Notes: a model not told the origin generated them from the letters alone. 64,000 bases of DNA from Microcystis wesenbergii NRERC-220 (GCF_032027425.1 NZ_JAVSJA010000001.1:1364001-1428000); one strand, 5' to 3'. Counted from the stretch's first letter, positions 26,383 to 34,979 are shown. Numbers and translations are program-made.

Positions 26383-27156
26383 TTGCTCAATCTTCCCCCA
26401 GAAACCGTCAATCATTATCAATTTTCCTCCCTAGAAGTTAAACAACTCGCTTTTCGTTTAGATGGGGTTTTTCTTCCCGATAACCTGAATGATCCGATTT
26501 ACTTTGTTGAGGTACAATTCCAAAAAGATGAACGGTTTTACTCGCGCTTTTTTAGTGAAATATTTCTCTATTTTCATCAGAGTGAGAGTAATAACAATTG
26601 GCAAGGGGTGATCATTTATCCTCATCGGGAAATTGAAAACAGTCCCAAATCTCATTATCAAGAATTCTTTGAGTCAGGCCGAGTTAACTGTTATTATCTG
26701 AATCAGTTAGATGAGGGGGATTCTCTGGGGGTAAAAGTGTTACAATTAATTGTGGAATCGGAACCAAACACCTTAGCCCAAGGAAAAGAACTGATTCAAC
26801 AGGTTAGACAACAATTCCAGGAGTCTTTAAAAAGACAAGACATTCTCGAATTAATTGAGACAATTCTCATTTATAAATTGCCCAAATTAAACCGTAAGGA
26901 GATAGAAAAAATGTTTAGTTTAAGTGATTTAAGAGAAACTAAGGTCTATCAAGAAGCTTTGGAGGAAGGCAGAGAAGAAGGAGAATTATCCGCTAAAAAA
27001 AGCCTAATTTTGCGTCAGCTAAACTTAAAACTAGGTTCTATTCCTTTAAAGTTAGAACAAAAAATTAAACAGTTAAATCCTAATCAATTGGATAATTTAG
27101 CCCTTGCTTTATTGAATTTTTCGGATTGGGAAGATTTGCACCAATGGTTAAATTAA
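26383..27156 (+). CDS. Rpn nuclease, family A copy 3, with DUF4351-like tail
   Basis: 257 residues. It shares the nuclease core (D27, E43-x-Q45) with copies 1 and 2. It differs at several sites in the first third (for example HQSESNNNW instead of HQSELSQNW, and SHYQ instead of SRYQ) and is again identical over the following region up to the hinge. After the hinge the tail is entirely different: KKSLILRQLNLKLGSIPLKL then EQKIKQLNPNQLDNLALALL and NFSDWEDLHQWL, a DUF4351-type end common in cyanobacterial Rpn proteins. The patchwork suggests gene conversion. The start problem (GGG at 26323) is the same. An alternative is that all copies are decaying pseudogenes. Confidence 0.75.
   Translation: MLNLPPETVNHYQFSSLEVKQLAFRLDGVFLPDNLNDPIYFVEVQFQKDERFYSRFFSEIFLYFHQSESNNNWQGVIIYPHREIENSPKSHYQEFFESGRVNCYYLNQLDEGDSLGVKVLQLIVESEPNTLAQGKELIQQVRQQFQESLKRQDILELIETILIYKLPKLNRKEIEKMFSLSDLRETKVYQEALEEGREEGELSAKKSLILRQLNLKLGSIPLKLEQKIKQLNPNQLDNLALALLNFSDWEDLHQWLN
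26896..27156 (+). CDS. Nested short ORF within family A copy 3
   Basis: ATG at 26911, with AAGGAG at 26896-26901. The 81-residue product carries the DUF4351-type tail instead of the LSAKLN tail. Confidence 0.4.
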   Translation, partial: KEIEKMFSLSDLRETKVYQEALEEGREEGELSAKKSLILRQLNLKLGSIPLKLEQKIKQLNPNQLDNLALALLNFSDWEDLHQWLN

Positions 27157-27288
27157 AGAAAAAAGCCTTAGATTCAACAATTTAAGCAACAATTCAGGAA
27201 TACCAGACAACAGGGAGAACTTTGAGAATTAATAGAGACGATTCTCATTTACAAATTACCGAAAATGAATGGTAAGGAGATTGAAAAA
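27157..27288 (+). pseudogene. Decayed family A nuclease 5' to a free-standing tail
   Basis: The DNA still aligns with the family A segment upstream of the internal start (AGATTCAACAATTTAAGCAA, ATTAATAGAGACGATTCTCA) but is frameshifted and carries stops. The nuclease core is gone. Only about 110 bp of former coding sequence remain before the intact tail ORF at 27289. Confidence 0.7.
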
Positions 27289-27495
27289 ATGTTTAGTTTA
27301 AGTGATTTGAGGGAAACTAAAGTCTATCAAGAAGCTTTAGAGGAAGGTAAAGAGGAGGGTAAAGAAGAAAAAGCTCGACAAATCGCCCTAAAAATGCTAT
27401 CTGCTGGTTTTTCTGTCCCAGAAATAGCCCGATTTACCGATTTATCCCCCGACGCGATCGAGCAATTACAAAGACGAAACACTCACGATGTTTGA
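27289..27495 (+). CDS. Free-standing Rpn tail ORF (68 aa)
   Basis: ATG preceded by AAGGAG with a 9-nt spacer, the same signal as the nested starts (an upstream in-frame ATG at 27265 would add eight residues). The product is MFSLSDLRETKVYQEALEEG, a KEEG hinge and the tail EKARQIALKMLSAGFSVPEI then ARFTDLSPDAIEQLQRRN. The nuclease part upstream is destroyed while this ORF stays open. Its last 8 bases (ATGTTTGA) overlap the start of the next nuclease gene, so the two are translationally coupled. It could act as an antitoxin-like partner of the nuclease downstream (inference). Confidence 0.55.
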   Translation: MFSLSDLRETKVYQEALEEGKEEGKEEKARQIALKMLSAGFSVPEIARFTDLSPDAIEQLQRRNTHDV

Positions 27496-28276
27496 TAATA
27501 TTTGTAAATTTATCGCCGAAAACTTCTCCGATGATCTAGCCACTTGGTTATTGGGTTCTCCCCTCTCCTTAACCGTCCTCGACCCGACGGAATTACAATT
27601 AGACCCCATTCGTGCCGATTCTCTGATTTTTTTGCAGTCAGAGCAACTAATTCTCCATACCGAATTTCAAACCGACCCCAACTCCAAAATTCCTTTCCGA
27701 ATGCTCGATTATCGCATTCGCGTCTATCGTCGTCATCCCCAAAAACAAATGCGTCAAGTGGTAATTTATCTGCGACGCAGCGACTCTCCCCTAGTACAAG
27801 AAAATACTTTCCGTCTGGGGGAAACCTTTCATTCCTTCCAAGTCATCCGTCTTTGGGAAGAAAATACACCACAATTTTTCCATCATCCCGGTTTATTACC
27901 CTTTGCCGTCCTCAGCAATACCGATGACCCCGAACAGGTGTTAAGTCAGGTGTCCCGTTCTTTAGAAACTATCTCTGAAAAACAGGTGCAAAGCAATCTC
28001 GCTGCCGCCACCAGTATTCTCGCTGGGTTAGTATTAAATCGAGAGACGATTAAAAAAATCCTTCGGAGTGACATTATGAGAGAATCCGTCATCTATCAAG
28101 ATATTTTAGAGGAAGGCGAGGAAAAGGGACTACAAAAAGGTAAAGAAGAAAAAGCTCGACAAATCGCCCTAAAAATGCTATCTGCTGGTTTTTCTGTCCC
28201 AGAAATAGCCCGATTTACCGATTTATCCCCCGACGCGATCGAGCAATTACAAAGACGAAACACTCACGATGTTTGA
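27488..28276 (+). CDS. Rpn/PD-(D/E)XK nuclease, family B copy 1
   Basis: 262 residues with a normal ATG. The core reads MFDNICKFIAENFSDDLATW, then IRADSLIFLQSEQLILHTEF with D44 and the E59-x-Q61 motif, then IPFRMLDYRIRVYRRH and QMRQVVIYLRR. These are hallmarks of cyanobacterial Rpn nucleases. An internal Met at residue 197 (MRESVIYQDILEEGEEKG) precedes the acidic hinge and the EKARQIALKMLSAGF tail. The start overlaps the previous tail ORF by 8 bp. The stop likewise overlaps the start of copy 2 by 8 bp (ATGTTTGA at 28269-28276), so the chain is set for coupled translation. Unlike family A, this copy has an intact start. Confidence 0.85.
   Translation: MFDNICKFIAENFSDDLATWLLGSPLSLTVLDPTELQLDPIRADSLIFLQSEQLILHTEFQTDPNSKIPFRMLDYRIRVYRRHPQKQMRQVVIYLRRSDSPLVQENTFRLGETFHSFQVIRLWEENTPQFFHHPGLLPFAVLSNTDDPEQVLSQVSRSLETISEKQVQSNLAAATSILAGLVLNRETIKKILRSDIMRESVIYQDILEEGEEKGLQKGKEEKARQIALKMLSAGFSVPEIARFTDLSPDAIEQLQRRNTHDV
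28065..28276 (+). CDS. Nested short ORF within family B copy 1, with its ribosome-binding site
   Basis: In-frame ATG at 28076 with GGAG at 28065-28068 and a 7-nt spacer. The 66-residue product is MRESVIYQDILEEGEEKGLQ plus the EKARQ tail. Here the GGAG is formed from Arg-Ser codons (CGG AGT) that need not contain it. Confidence 0.45.
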
Positions 28277-29072
28277 TAATATTTGTAAATTTATCGCCGA
28301 AAACTTCTCCGATGATCTAGCCACTTGGTTATTGGGTTCTCCCCTCTCCTTAACCGTACTCGACCCGACAGAATTACAATTAGACCCCATTCGTGCCGAT
28401 TCTCTGATTTTTTTGCAGTCAGAGCAACTAATTCTCCATACCGAATTTCAAACCGACCCCAACTCCAAAATTCCTTTCCGAATGCTCGATTATCGCATTC
28501 GCGTCTATCGTCGTCATCCCCAAAAACAAATGCGTCAAGTGGTAATTTATCTGCGACGCAGTGATTCCCCCCTAGTACAAGAAAATACTTTCCGTCTGGG
28601 GGAAACCTTTCATTCCTTCCAAGTTATCCGTCTTTGGGAAGAAAATACACCACAATTTTTTCATCATCCCGGTTTATTACCCTTTGCCGTCCTCAGCAAT
28701 ACCGATGACCCCGAACAGGTGTTAAGTCAGGTGTCCCGTTCTTTAGAAACTATCTCCCAAAAACAGGTGCAAAGCAATCTCGCTGCCGCTACCAGTATTC
28801 TCGCCGGGTTAGTATTAAATCGAGAGACGATCAAAAAAATCCTTCGGAGTGACATTATGAGAGAATCCGTTATCTATCAAGATATTTTAGAGGAAGGCGA
28901 GGAAAAGGGACTACAAAAAGGACGACAAGAAGGATTGCAAGAAGGCAAAGAGGAAAAAGCTCGACAAATTGCTCTAAAAATGCTATCTGCTGGTTTTTCT
29001 ATCTCAGAAATCGCTCGATTTACCGATTTGTCCCCTGCAACTATCGAGGAATTACAATCGAGAGACGACTAA
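28269..29072 (+). CDS. Rpn nuclease, family B copy 2
   Basis: 267 residues, nearly identical to copy 1 through residue 200, with a handful of mostly silent differences and ISQKQ for ISEKQ. It then has a longer hinge (QKGRQEGLQEGKEEKARQ) and a slightly different tail end (ISEIARFTDLSPATIEELQS). The catalytic D44, E59 and Q61 are kept. The repeat unit with copy 1 is 781 bp. Probably co-transcribed with the upstream array. Confidence 0.85.
   Translation: MFDNICKFIAENFSDDLATWLLGSPLSLTVLDPTELQLDPIRADSLIFLQSEQLILHTEFQTDPNSKIPFRMLDYRIRVYRRHPQKQMRQVVIYLRRSDSPLVQENTFRLGETFHSFQVIRLWEENTPQFFHHPGLLPFAVLSNTDDPEQVLSQVSRSLETISQKQVQSNLAAATSILAGLVLNRETIKKILRSDIMRESVIYQDILEEGEEKGLQKGRQEGLQEGKEEKARQIALKMLSAGFSISEIARFTDLSPATIEELQSRDD
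28846..29072 (+). CDS. Nested short ORF within family B copy 2
   Basis: In-frame ATG at 28857, GGAG at 28846-28849, 7-nt spacer; 71-residue product with the longer Gln/Glu-rich hinge. Confidence 0.4.
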
Positions 29073-29094
29073 AAAAATCCTTCGGAGTGACATC

Positions 29095-29235
29095 ATGAGA
29101 GAATCCGTCATCTATCAAGCTATTTTAGAGGAAGGAGAATTATCCGCTAAATTAAACTCTATTCCCCGTTTATCGGTCTTAGGATTAAGTGTAGAACAAA
29201 TTGCTCAAGCTTTAGACTTAGAGATTGGGCAATGA
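29095..29235 (+). CDS. Free-standing Rpn tail ORF (46 aa), hybrid of families B and A
   Basis: Starts like the family B nested ORF (MRESVIYQAILEEG, with GGAG 7 nt before the ATG) and ends with the family A tail (ELSAKLNSIPRLSVLGLSVE then QIAQALDLEIGQ). The upstream sequence copies the family B segment TCGAGAGACGA...CCTTCGGAGTGACAT but has no nuclease. It lies 22 bp after copy 2. As with 27289-27495, the short product and its ribosome-binding site survive where the nuclease is absent. Confidence 0.55.
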   Translation: MRESVIYQAILEEGELSAKLNSIPRLSVLGLSVEQIAQALDLEIGQ

Positions 29236-29415
29236 TTTGGTAGTAGTGCCGTAGCCCTCTTGCTTATCTGGTAAAAAGTGTATAAAATATTTACCAATAA
29301 AAATAATTTGCTCAAATCAGTCCTTAAAACTCTAACTTGATGACGACTTTTCTGATAAATATCTCTTGATGGCTTACTCAAAGCCACTGATTACTGATTA
29401 CTGATAATTGCCATG

Positions 29416-30030
29416 TTAAAGCAATTGAAATAAAACCGAGAGATTATTAGCTGGCATAGGAATTACTTCTAACAATTGTAAACCTCGATCGCTGGCTTCT
29501 TGCACCACATCTTCTAAATTCCTAACTCCCCAACTGGGGTTTTGAGAACGGAGAGAAAAATCAAAGCTTTCATTACTAGGAGAAGTATGTTTTCCCTGTC
29601 GTTTATAGGGACCATAAAGATAGAGGATTCCCCCTGGATTAAGAATTCGATTTGCTCCTGCCATTAAAGCTAAACAAGCTGACCAAGGAGCAATATGAAT
29701 CATGTTAATATTAACAATGGCATTAATGACGATATTTTCCCTCTCTACCGCCCAAACTGACTGATGAACATCGATAAATAGGGGGCGATCAAGATTAGAA
29801 CTAGGACAATAATCGCACCAACTGCGAATACTATCTAGAGCCAGAGGGTTACAATCGGAGGGAATCCAACGACAAGGAGCAAGACGAGGGGCAAAAAAAA
29901 CAGCGTGTTCACCCGTGCCGCTGGATATTTCTAGGATATTCCCAGTCTTCGGTAAAAATTGGCTGAGAACTTCTAAAATCGGCTGACGATTGCGTTCTGT
30001 TGCCGGAGCATATTGACGTAAATCAGACAT
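29416..30030 (-). CDS. DUF938-family SAM-dependent methyltransferase
   Basis: A 204-residue protein starting MSDLRQYAPATERNRQPILE, characteristic of the DUF938 family. The SAM-binding motif I is ILEISSGTGEHAVFFA; NINMIHIAPWSACLALM and GGILYLYGPYK follow. The substrate is unknown. Full length, with a TGATTACTGATTACTGATAA repeat just beyond its 3' end. It is a single gene between the Rpn array and a repeat-rich spacer. Confidence 0.85.
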   Translation of the reverse strand: MSDLRQYAPATERNRQPILEVLSQFLPKTGNILEISSGTGEHAVFFAPRLAPCRWIPSDCNPLALDSIRSWCDYCPSSNLDRPLFIDVHQSVWAVERENIVINAIVNINMIHIAPWSACLALMAGANRILNPGGILYLYGPYKRQGKHTSPSNESFDFSLRSQNPSWGVRNLEDVVQEASDRGLQLLEVIPMPANNLSVLFQLL

Positions 30031-30033
30031 AAC

Positions 30034-30240
30034 TAGGGTTGGCTGAAAAAGTTGGTTGGTGGGGTTAGGAGTCGGTCGTCAGGCGTCGGTCGTCAGGCGT
30101 CAGTCCTGATGAAAAAATTTTCACCACCACAGATGAAAGAGGTTTCCTTCCCTACACCCCACACCCCACACCCTACACCCTCTTTCCAGTCAGGAGGATT
30201 ATTTTTATTTATTCTCCCTTCTCCCCATCCTACTCTGCAA
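30034..30240. repeat. One-ended MITE family III relic with minisatellites
   Basis: A family III-type end (TAGGGTTGGCTGAAAAAGTT) begins at 30034, but no matching right end is found. Inside are a 14-bp tandem (GGTCGTCAGGCGTC, 30066-30100) and a CACACCC repeat (30157-30182). Confidence 0.5.
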
Positions 30241-30867
30241 TAACTACTGGCAGCCAGAAATACGTTGGTTTCATATCATACTTTGTGCTTTTTGTCAAAA
30301 AAACTTTTTTTTTGCAATAAAACTACACAAAAAAAAGATCATCGTTGTTGGTGAAATTGACTAATTTACCCGTCCTAATTAGGATAACCTTCTAGGTTTG
30401 GTGAGGGTTTCAACCATTGCTGCTTAAAAAAGCACAGAATAACCCATTATGAAATTCAGTAAAATCGCTGTTACCATTGTAACATCGTTGTTAAATAAAA
30501 ATCTTTCTCAATTAATTTTTAAGAATTTATAAATATTGCGGAATGTTAATTTAAATATTCTCAAGTTTTTGGCATCAATCAATAAATTTTGCTTATCTTT
30601 GGCGAACATTGGGTTAGGAGTCAGTATTCTCCGAGTCAGCTTTTTTCTCCCCTCTCCCTTCTCCCAACTCCGGCGCTCCAGAAAAATATTAAGTTTTGTT
30701 AAGAAGTTAGTGACAAAAGACCAGCTTTAATCTCTATTATCGTAGTAAGTGGCTTTTGACCGGAATCAAGCTGGTCAAGATAAATAGTAACTTTTGCCCA
30801 TCATCAAACAAAGATGGTCAGTCTAACTAAAACAGTCGCTGTGGCCATGCCCTCGTGATCAATTCCT
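30241..30867. other. AT-rich intergenic region upstream of topA
   Basis: No gene supported. Long T/A runs occur near 30300-30340. The topA promoter must lie in the last part, but no clear -10/-35 pair could be fixed. A short ORF at 30536-30730 shows no protein-like features. Confidence 0.5.
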
Positions 30868-33504
30868 ATGTCAACCCTGGTTATTGTCGAATCCCCCACC
30901 AAAGCTCGGACGATCAGCAATTATCTGCCTAGCGGCTATCGAGTCCAAGCCTCCATGGGCCACATCCGCGATCTGCCCGCCTCCGCCGAAGAAATTCCCC
31001 CCACCCACAAAGACAAATCCTGGGCCAATTTGGGCGTAGATGTGGAGAACGATTTCGACCCCCTCTACGTCGTCCCCAAAACCAAAAGTAAAGTCGTCAA
31101 AGAATTAAAAGAAGCTCTCAAAGGCGCGAGTGAATTGATCCTCGCCACCGACGAAGATCGGGAAGGAGAAAGCATCAGTTGGCATCTCCTACAGGTACTC
31201 AACCCGAAAGTTCCCACCAAAAGGATGGTATTTCACGAAATCACCAAAGAGGCAATCCAAGCGGCCTTAAAAAATTGTCGATCGATCGACGAAAATTTAG
31301 TTCACGCCCAAGAAACCCGCCGCATACTCGATCGCCTCTACGGTTATACCCTCTCCCCCCTACTCTGGAAAAAAATCTCCAAAGGGTTATCCGCCGGCCG
31401 CGTGCAATCCGTCGCGGTACGTCTGCTCGTGCAGCGCGAACGAGAACGAAGAGCCTTTAAAACCGCCAATTATTGGGACCTGAAAGCCACCCTCGAAAAA
31501 GACAAAAATCAATTCGAGTCGAAATTAGTCACCTTAAACGGTCAAAAAGTGGCAAATGGCAGCGATTTCGATGCCGACACCGGCAGACTGCTCCCCGGTC
31601 GCCAGGTGACACTTTTGGATCAAGCCACCGCCGCCGCCTTAAAAGAACGCATCCAAGACAAAATCTGGCGCGTTAGCAACACCGAAGAAAAACCCACCAC
31701 TCGCAAACCTTCCCCCCCCTTCACCACCTCCACCCTACAGCAAGAGGCTAACCGGAAACTGGGCATATCCGCCCGCGACACCATGCGAATCGCCCAAAAT
31801 CTCTACGAACAGGGCTACATCACCTATATGCGGACCGATTCCGTCCATCTTTCCGATCAGGCCATCACCGCCGCCCGCCATTGTGTAGAGCAAATGTACG
31901 GAAAAAATTACCTCAGTCCCCAACCCCGGCAGTACACCACCAAAAGCAAAGGCGCACAGGAAGCACACGAAGCCATCCGGCCCGCCGGTAGCAGCTTTCG
32001 CCTGCCCCGGGAAACCGGCCTGAGCGGACTAGAATTCGCCCTCTACGACCTAATCTGGAAACGTACCGTCGCCTCACAGATGGCCGATGCCCGTATTACC
32101 CAGATCGCCGTCAATATTCAGGTAGAAGATGCCGGATTTCGCTCCTCCGGCAAAAGAATCGACTTCCCCGGCTTTTTCCGCGCCTATGTGGAAGGTTCCG
32201 ACGATCCCGAAGCCGCCATCGACGACCAAGAAATAATCCTACCCCCCCTCAGCATCGGTGATACCCCCAATTGTCGCCAACTAGAAGCCATTAGCCACGA
32301 TACCCAACCCCCCGCCCGTTATAGCGAAGCCTCCCTCGTAAAAACCCTCGAAAGTGAAGGAATCGGGCGACCCAGCACCTACGCCACCATTCTCGGCACA
32401 ATTATCGATCGCGGTTATGCCCAAATGCGGAATAAAACCTTGATTCCCACCTTCACCGCCTTCGCCGTCGTCGGTTTGTTAGAAAATCATTTCCCCGACC
32501 TGGTAGATCCCAAATTTACCTCGAAAATGGAGGAAACCCTCGACGATATCGCCACCGGTTCCGCCCAATGGTTGCCCTATCTCGATCGCTTCTATCGCGG
32601 CGAAAAGGGGCTAGAAAGCCAAGTAAAAGAGCGTGAGAGTCAAATTAACTCTAGCACCGCCAAATCCGTAAATTTAGAGGATTTACAGGCAACTATCAAG
32701 ATCGGCAAATACGGTCCCTATTTGGAAGTCACCCGGGGGGATGAAATCCTCACCGCCTCCATCCCCGCCGATTTAACCCCCGCCGACCTCAACCCCGAAC
32801 AGGTAGAAACCCTGCTGCGACAAAAAACCGAGGGTCCCGATAAATTAGGTCTTCATCCCGACAGCGGAGAGCCAATTTATCTGCTGGTGGGTAGTTACGG
32901 CCCCTACGTCCAGTTAGGAGATGTCAGCGATGACAACCCCAAACCGAAACGCGCCTCCCTACCCAAAGGAGTCAAACCAGAGGATGTCACCCTCGAACAA
33001 GCGGTGGGTTTATTGGCACTGCCGCGACTGCTGGGAACCCATCCCCTCACCGGAGGCAAAATCAAAGCCAGTTTAGGTCGTTTCGGCCCATATATAGTTC
33101 AGGAAGAGGGCAAAGAAAAAGAATATCGTTCCTTGAAAGCCGGGGATGATATCTTAACCATAACCCTCGATCGAGCCTTGGCCTTATTAGCCGAACCGAA
33201 AAAAACTCGCAGCACCCGCAGTTCCACCAAACCACCCTTAAAAGAATTGGGTAAACATCCCGACGATGGGGAATTGGTGGGATTGTACGAAGGTCCCTAC
33301 GGAGTTTATATCAAGCACGGTAAGACCAACGCCAAGATTCCCGAGGGAGAAACCGCCGAAACCCTGACTCTAGAACAAGCTTTGGGGGCCTTAGCGGCCA
33401 AGACAACCACTGCCAAGAAAACCACTACCAAGAAAACTACTTCTAGCACCACCAAAAAAACTACTTCCCCGGGCAGTAAAACTGGCAAAAGTAAGACGGT
33501 TTAG
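30868..33504 (+). CDS. topA: DNA topoisomerase I
   Basis: An 878-residue type IA topoisomerase. The N-terminal Toprim domain ([20 protein letters not shown], with [11 protein letters not shown] carrying the acidic DxDxE-type set) is followed by the catalytic domain with the active-site Tyr in [13 protein letters not shown]. The C-terminal part lacks zinc-ribbon cysteines. Instead it has four Toprim_C-like repeats ([43 protein letters not shown]) and ends in a Lys/Thr-rich tail ([16 protein letters not shown]). It relaxes negative supercoils. Length and layout are usual for cyanobacteria. Confidence 0.95.
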   Translation: MSTLVIVESPTKARTISNYLPSGYRVQASMGHIRDLPASAEEIPPTHKDKSWANLGVDVENDFDPLYVVPKTKSKVVKELKEALKGASELILATDEDREGESISWHLLQVLNPKVPTKRMVFHEITKEAIQAALKNCRSIDENLVHAQETRRILDRLYGYTLSPLLWKKISKGLSAGRVQSVAVRLLVQRERERRAFKTANYWDLKATLEKDKNQFESKLVTLNGQKVANGSDFDADTGRLLPGRQVTLLDQATAAALKERIQDKIWRVSNTEEKPTTRKPSPPFTTSTLQQEANRKLGISARDTMRIAQNLYEQGYITYMRTDSVHLSDQAITAARHCVEQMYGKNYLSPQPRQYTTKSKGAQEAHEAIRPAGSSFRLPRETGLSGLEFALYDLIWKRTVASQMADARITQIAVNIQVEDAGFRSSGKRIDFPGFFRAYVEGSDDPEAAIDDQEIILPPLSIGDTPNCRQLEAISHDTQPPARYSEASLVKTLESEGIGRPSTYATILGTIIDRGYAQMRNKTLIPTFTAFAVVGLLENHFPDLVDPKFTSKMEETLDDIATGSAQWLPYLDRFYRGEKGLESQVKERESQINSSTAKSVNLEDLQATIKIGKYGPYLEVTRGDEILTASIPADLTPADLNPEQVETLLRQKTEGPDKLGLHPDSGEPIYLLVGSYGPYVQLGDVSDDNPKPKRASLPKGVKPEDVTLEQAVGLLALPRLLGTHPLTGGKIKASLGRFGPYIVQEEGKEKEYRSLKAGDDILTITLDRALALLAEPKKTRSTRSSTKPPLKELGKHPDDGELVGLYEGPYGVYIKHGKTNAKIPEGETAETLTLEQALGALAAKTTTAKKTTTKKTTSSTTKKTTSPGSKTGKSKTV

Positions 33505-33624
33505 CGGTTACTGGTGAGGCAATTTTCCCCATGGTTAATTCCTCACCTGATGCGGGGACAAATCTGGCTGGCTTTTTTGTCTTTTGCACCACTTTGACCG
33601 AGCTGCTCCCATACCCCAAATTCC

Positions 33625-34410
33625 CTAATGTAAAGCAATCGCCATCGCTTCTTGGGGAATTTGTCGGTAAATTGGTTTGAAAAATTGTTCTATGGCATCC
33701 GATTCGGGGGCAGCCAGGGGAAAATTGCCTAAAATGTCGAGAATGGTTTGATTTTCATTTCCCGGCGTGATGACAACTAGGGAGGGATCTAGGTCTTCAT
33801 CGTACTGCCAAAAGCGATCGATAGCGCTGTCGGGGGCAGTTTTTTCAACTACTGCGGGGGGTTCACTGACTGCTAAAGGTTGATTATCAGGGGAATAGGA
33901 GCGTTTTTCTCGTAAAGCTTCCAGAATTTGGCTTTTGGTTCGGCCGCGCAGTTGCAAAAGCAGCAAGGGATCGACACTAAAACGATCGCCCAATTGATAG
34001 TATACTGCTCCTATATGTTTGCAGGGGTTGGCTTGATCGGGACAGGTACAACGGGAGCGAATATCGGCTAGGGAAAAGGGAAATAAATTCACCCCACTAT
34101 CGATAAAAACACGCTCAATATTATCGGGCATTTGTCCGGTGAGTAATTGAGCGGAATAAATGGCTTTTTTGGAGAGAAGCTTAATAATATAATCCCATTC
34201 TTCATCACTAAAAGCCGCTAGGGATAAATCCACTATATAAGGCTCTGGTTCACTGCCTTGTACTCTAGCAATAACTTGCGAGTCTTCAAAGTCAATACTT
34301 AAAACATTGCCCTCTCTAGCGTACAGTCTAGCCCGTTCCAAACGTTTTTTAAAGCGATAGGAATCGAGTAGTTCTAGCCATTTTTGTACCCACCAAGCTT
34401 GTTCTGTCAT
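33625..34410 (-). CDS. SWIM zinc-finger protein
   Basis: A 261-residue protein with a SWIM-type zinc finger, C121-x-C123-x6-C130-x-H132 (RCTCPDQANPCKHIGAVYYQ). SWIM proteins often act with SNF2-family helicases, which may be encoded elsewhere. The N-terminal part (RARLYAREGNVLSIDFEDSQ) and the C-terminal part are typical of cyanobacterial homologues. It is convergent with topA. The function is inferred only from the domain. Confidence 0.85.
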   Translation of the reverse strand: MTEQAWWVQKWLELLDSYRFKKRLERARLYAREGNVLSIDFEDSQVIARVQGSEPEPYIVDLSLAAFSDEEWDYIIKLLSKKAIYSAQLLTGQMPDNIERVFIDSGVNLFPFSLADIRSRCTCPDQANPCKHIGAVYYQLGDRFSVDPLLLLQLRGRTKSQILEALREKRSYSPDNQPLAVSEPPAVVEKTAPDSAIDRFWQYDEDLDPSLVVITPGNENQTILDILGNFPLAAPESDAIEQFFKPIYRQIPQEAMAIALH

Positions 34411-34472
34411 TTTTTATTTACCCTACAGCTGATCAGCTTCATTACCAACCAAAAGATATATTTTGAGTTACC

Positions 34473-34528
34473 TATGATTACTGATTACTGATTACTGATT
34501 ACTGCTCACTGATTACTGATTACTGATT
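34473..34528. repeat. Tandem GATTACT heptamers
   Basis: About seven units of GATTACT (one variant GCTCACT) between the SWIM gene and the exported-protein gene. It ends at the stop codon region of the latter. Confidence 0.8.
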
Positions 34529-34979
34529 AAAATCCGCCGGGGCTTAAATAACTGGGATTTTCCTGTAGGGAAGTATCGAAGGGATTGGATAAATCTTGGG
34601 TGCGAATTAAGGGGCCAGACTGTTGCTGCTGCATGACATCATAGTATAAAGTTTCGGTCAATTTAGCATCCCTAGTAATCAGATTATCGAAATAGGAACC
34701 TTGGGGAAAAGTACGCCAACCAAAAAGAGAGTTTAACTGTCCTAAAATGTTGGTGGAGTCGTAGAAACGACCCGTATTGTTATTAACAGCGCGGTTAAAC
34801 AAACCGGGGATATTATTAAATCCTACCGCCGTATCGGGAGAGGGGACAATTTGCAATTGTTGGGTTTTTACCGGTGCGGGAGTGGTGGCGGGTGAATTTT
34901 GGGCGATCGCACTAGAGGAACTCCACCAGACTAAACCAGTTAAACAAAACAGGGAAGGAAGTAAAAATTTAGCGCGCAT
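34527..34979 (-). CDS. Hypothetical exported protein
   Basis: About 150 residues from the Met at 34979 (MRAKFLLPS); an ATG six codons upstream (34997) is also possible. A signal peptide is clear: a basic start, hydrophobic LLPSLFCLTGLVWW, and cleavage near AIAQNSPA. The mature part is Pro/Thr-rich, then contains NNIPGLFNRAVNNNTGRFYD and LFGWRTFPQGSYFDNLITRD. Not assigned to a family. Probably periplasmic or surface-exposed. Confidence 0.65.
   Translation of the reverse strand: MRAKFLLPSLFCLTGLVWWSSSSAIAQNSPATTPAPVKTQQLQIVPSPDTAVGFNNIPGLFNRAVNNNTGRFYDSTNILGQLNSLFGWRTFPQGSYFDNLITRDAKLTETLYYDVMQQQQSGPLIRTQDLSNPFDTSLQENPSYLSPGGF

Noticed and set aside
27544-27927. A 127-codon overlapping ORF inside the family B nuclease, also seen in part in copy 2
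   Set aside because: The composition is not protein-like, the length differs between copies (stop changed), and similarity is explained by duplication of the nuclease frame.
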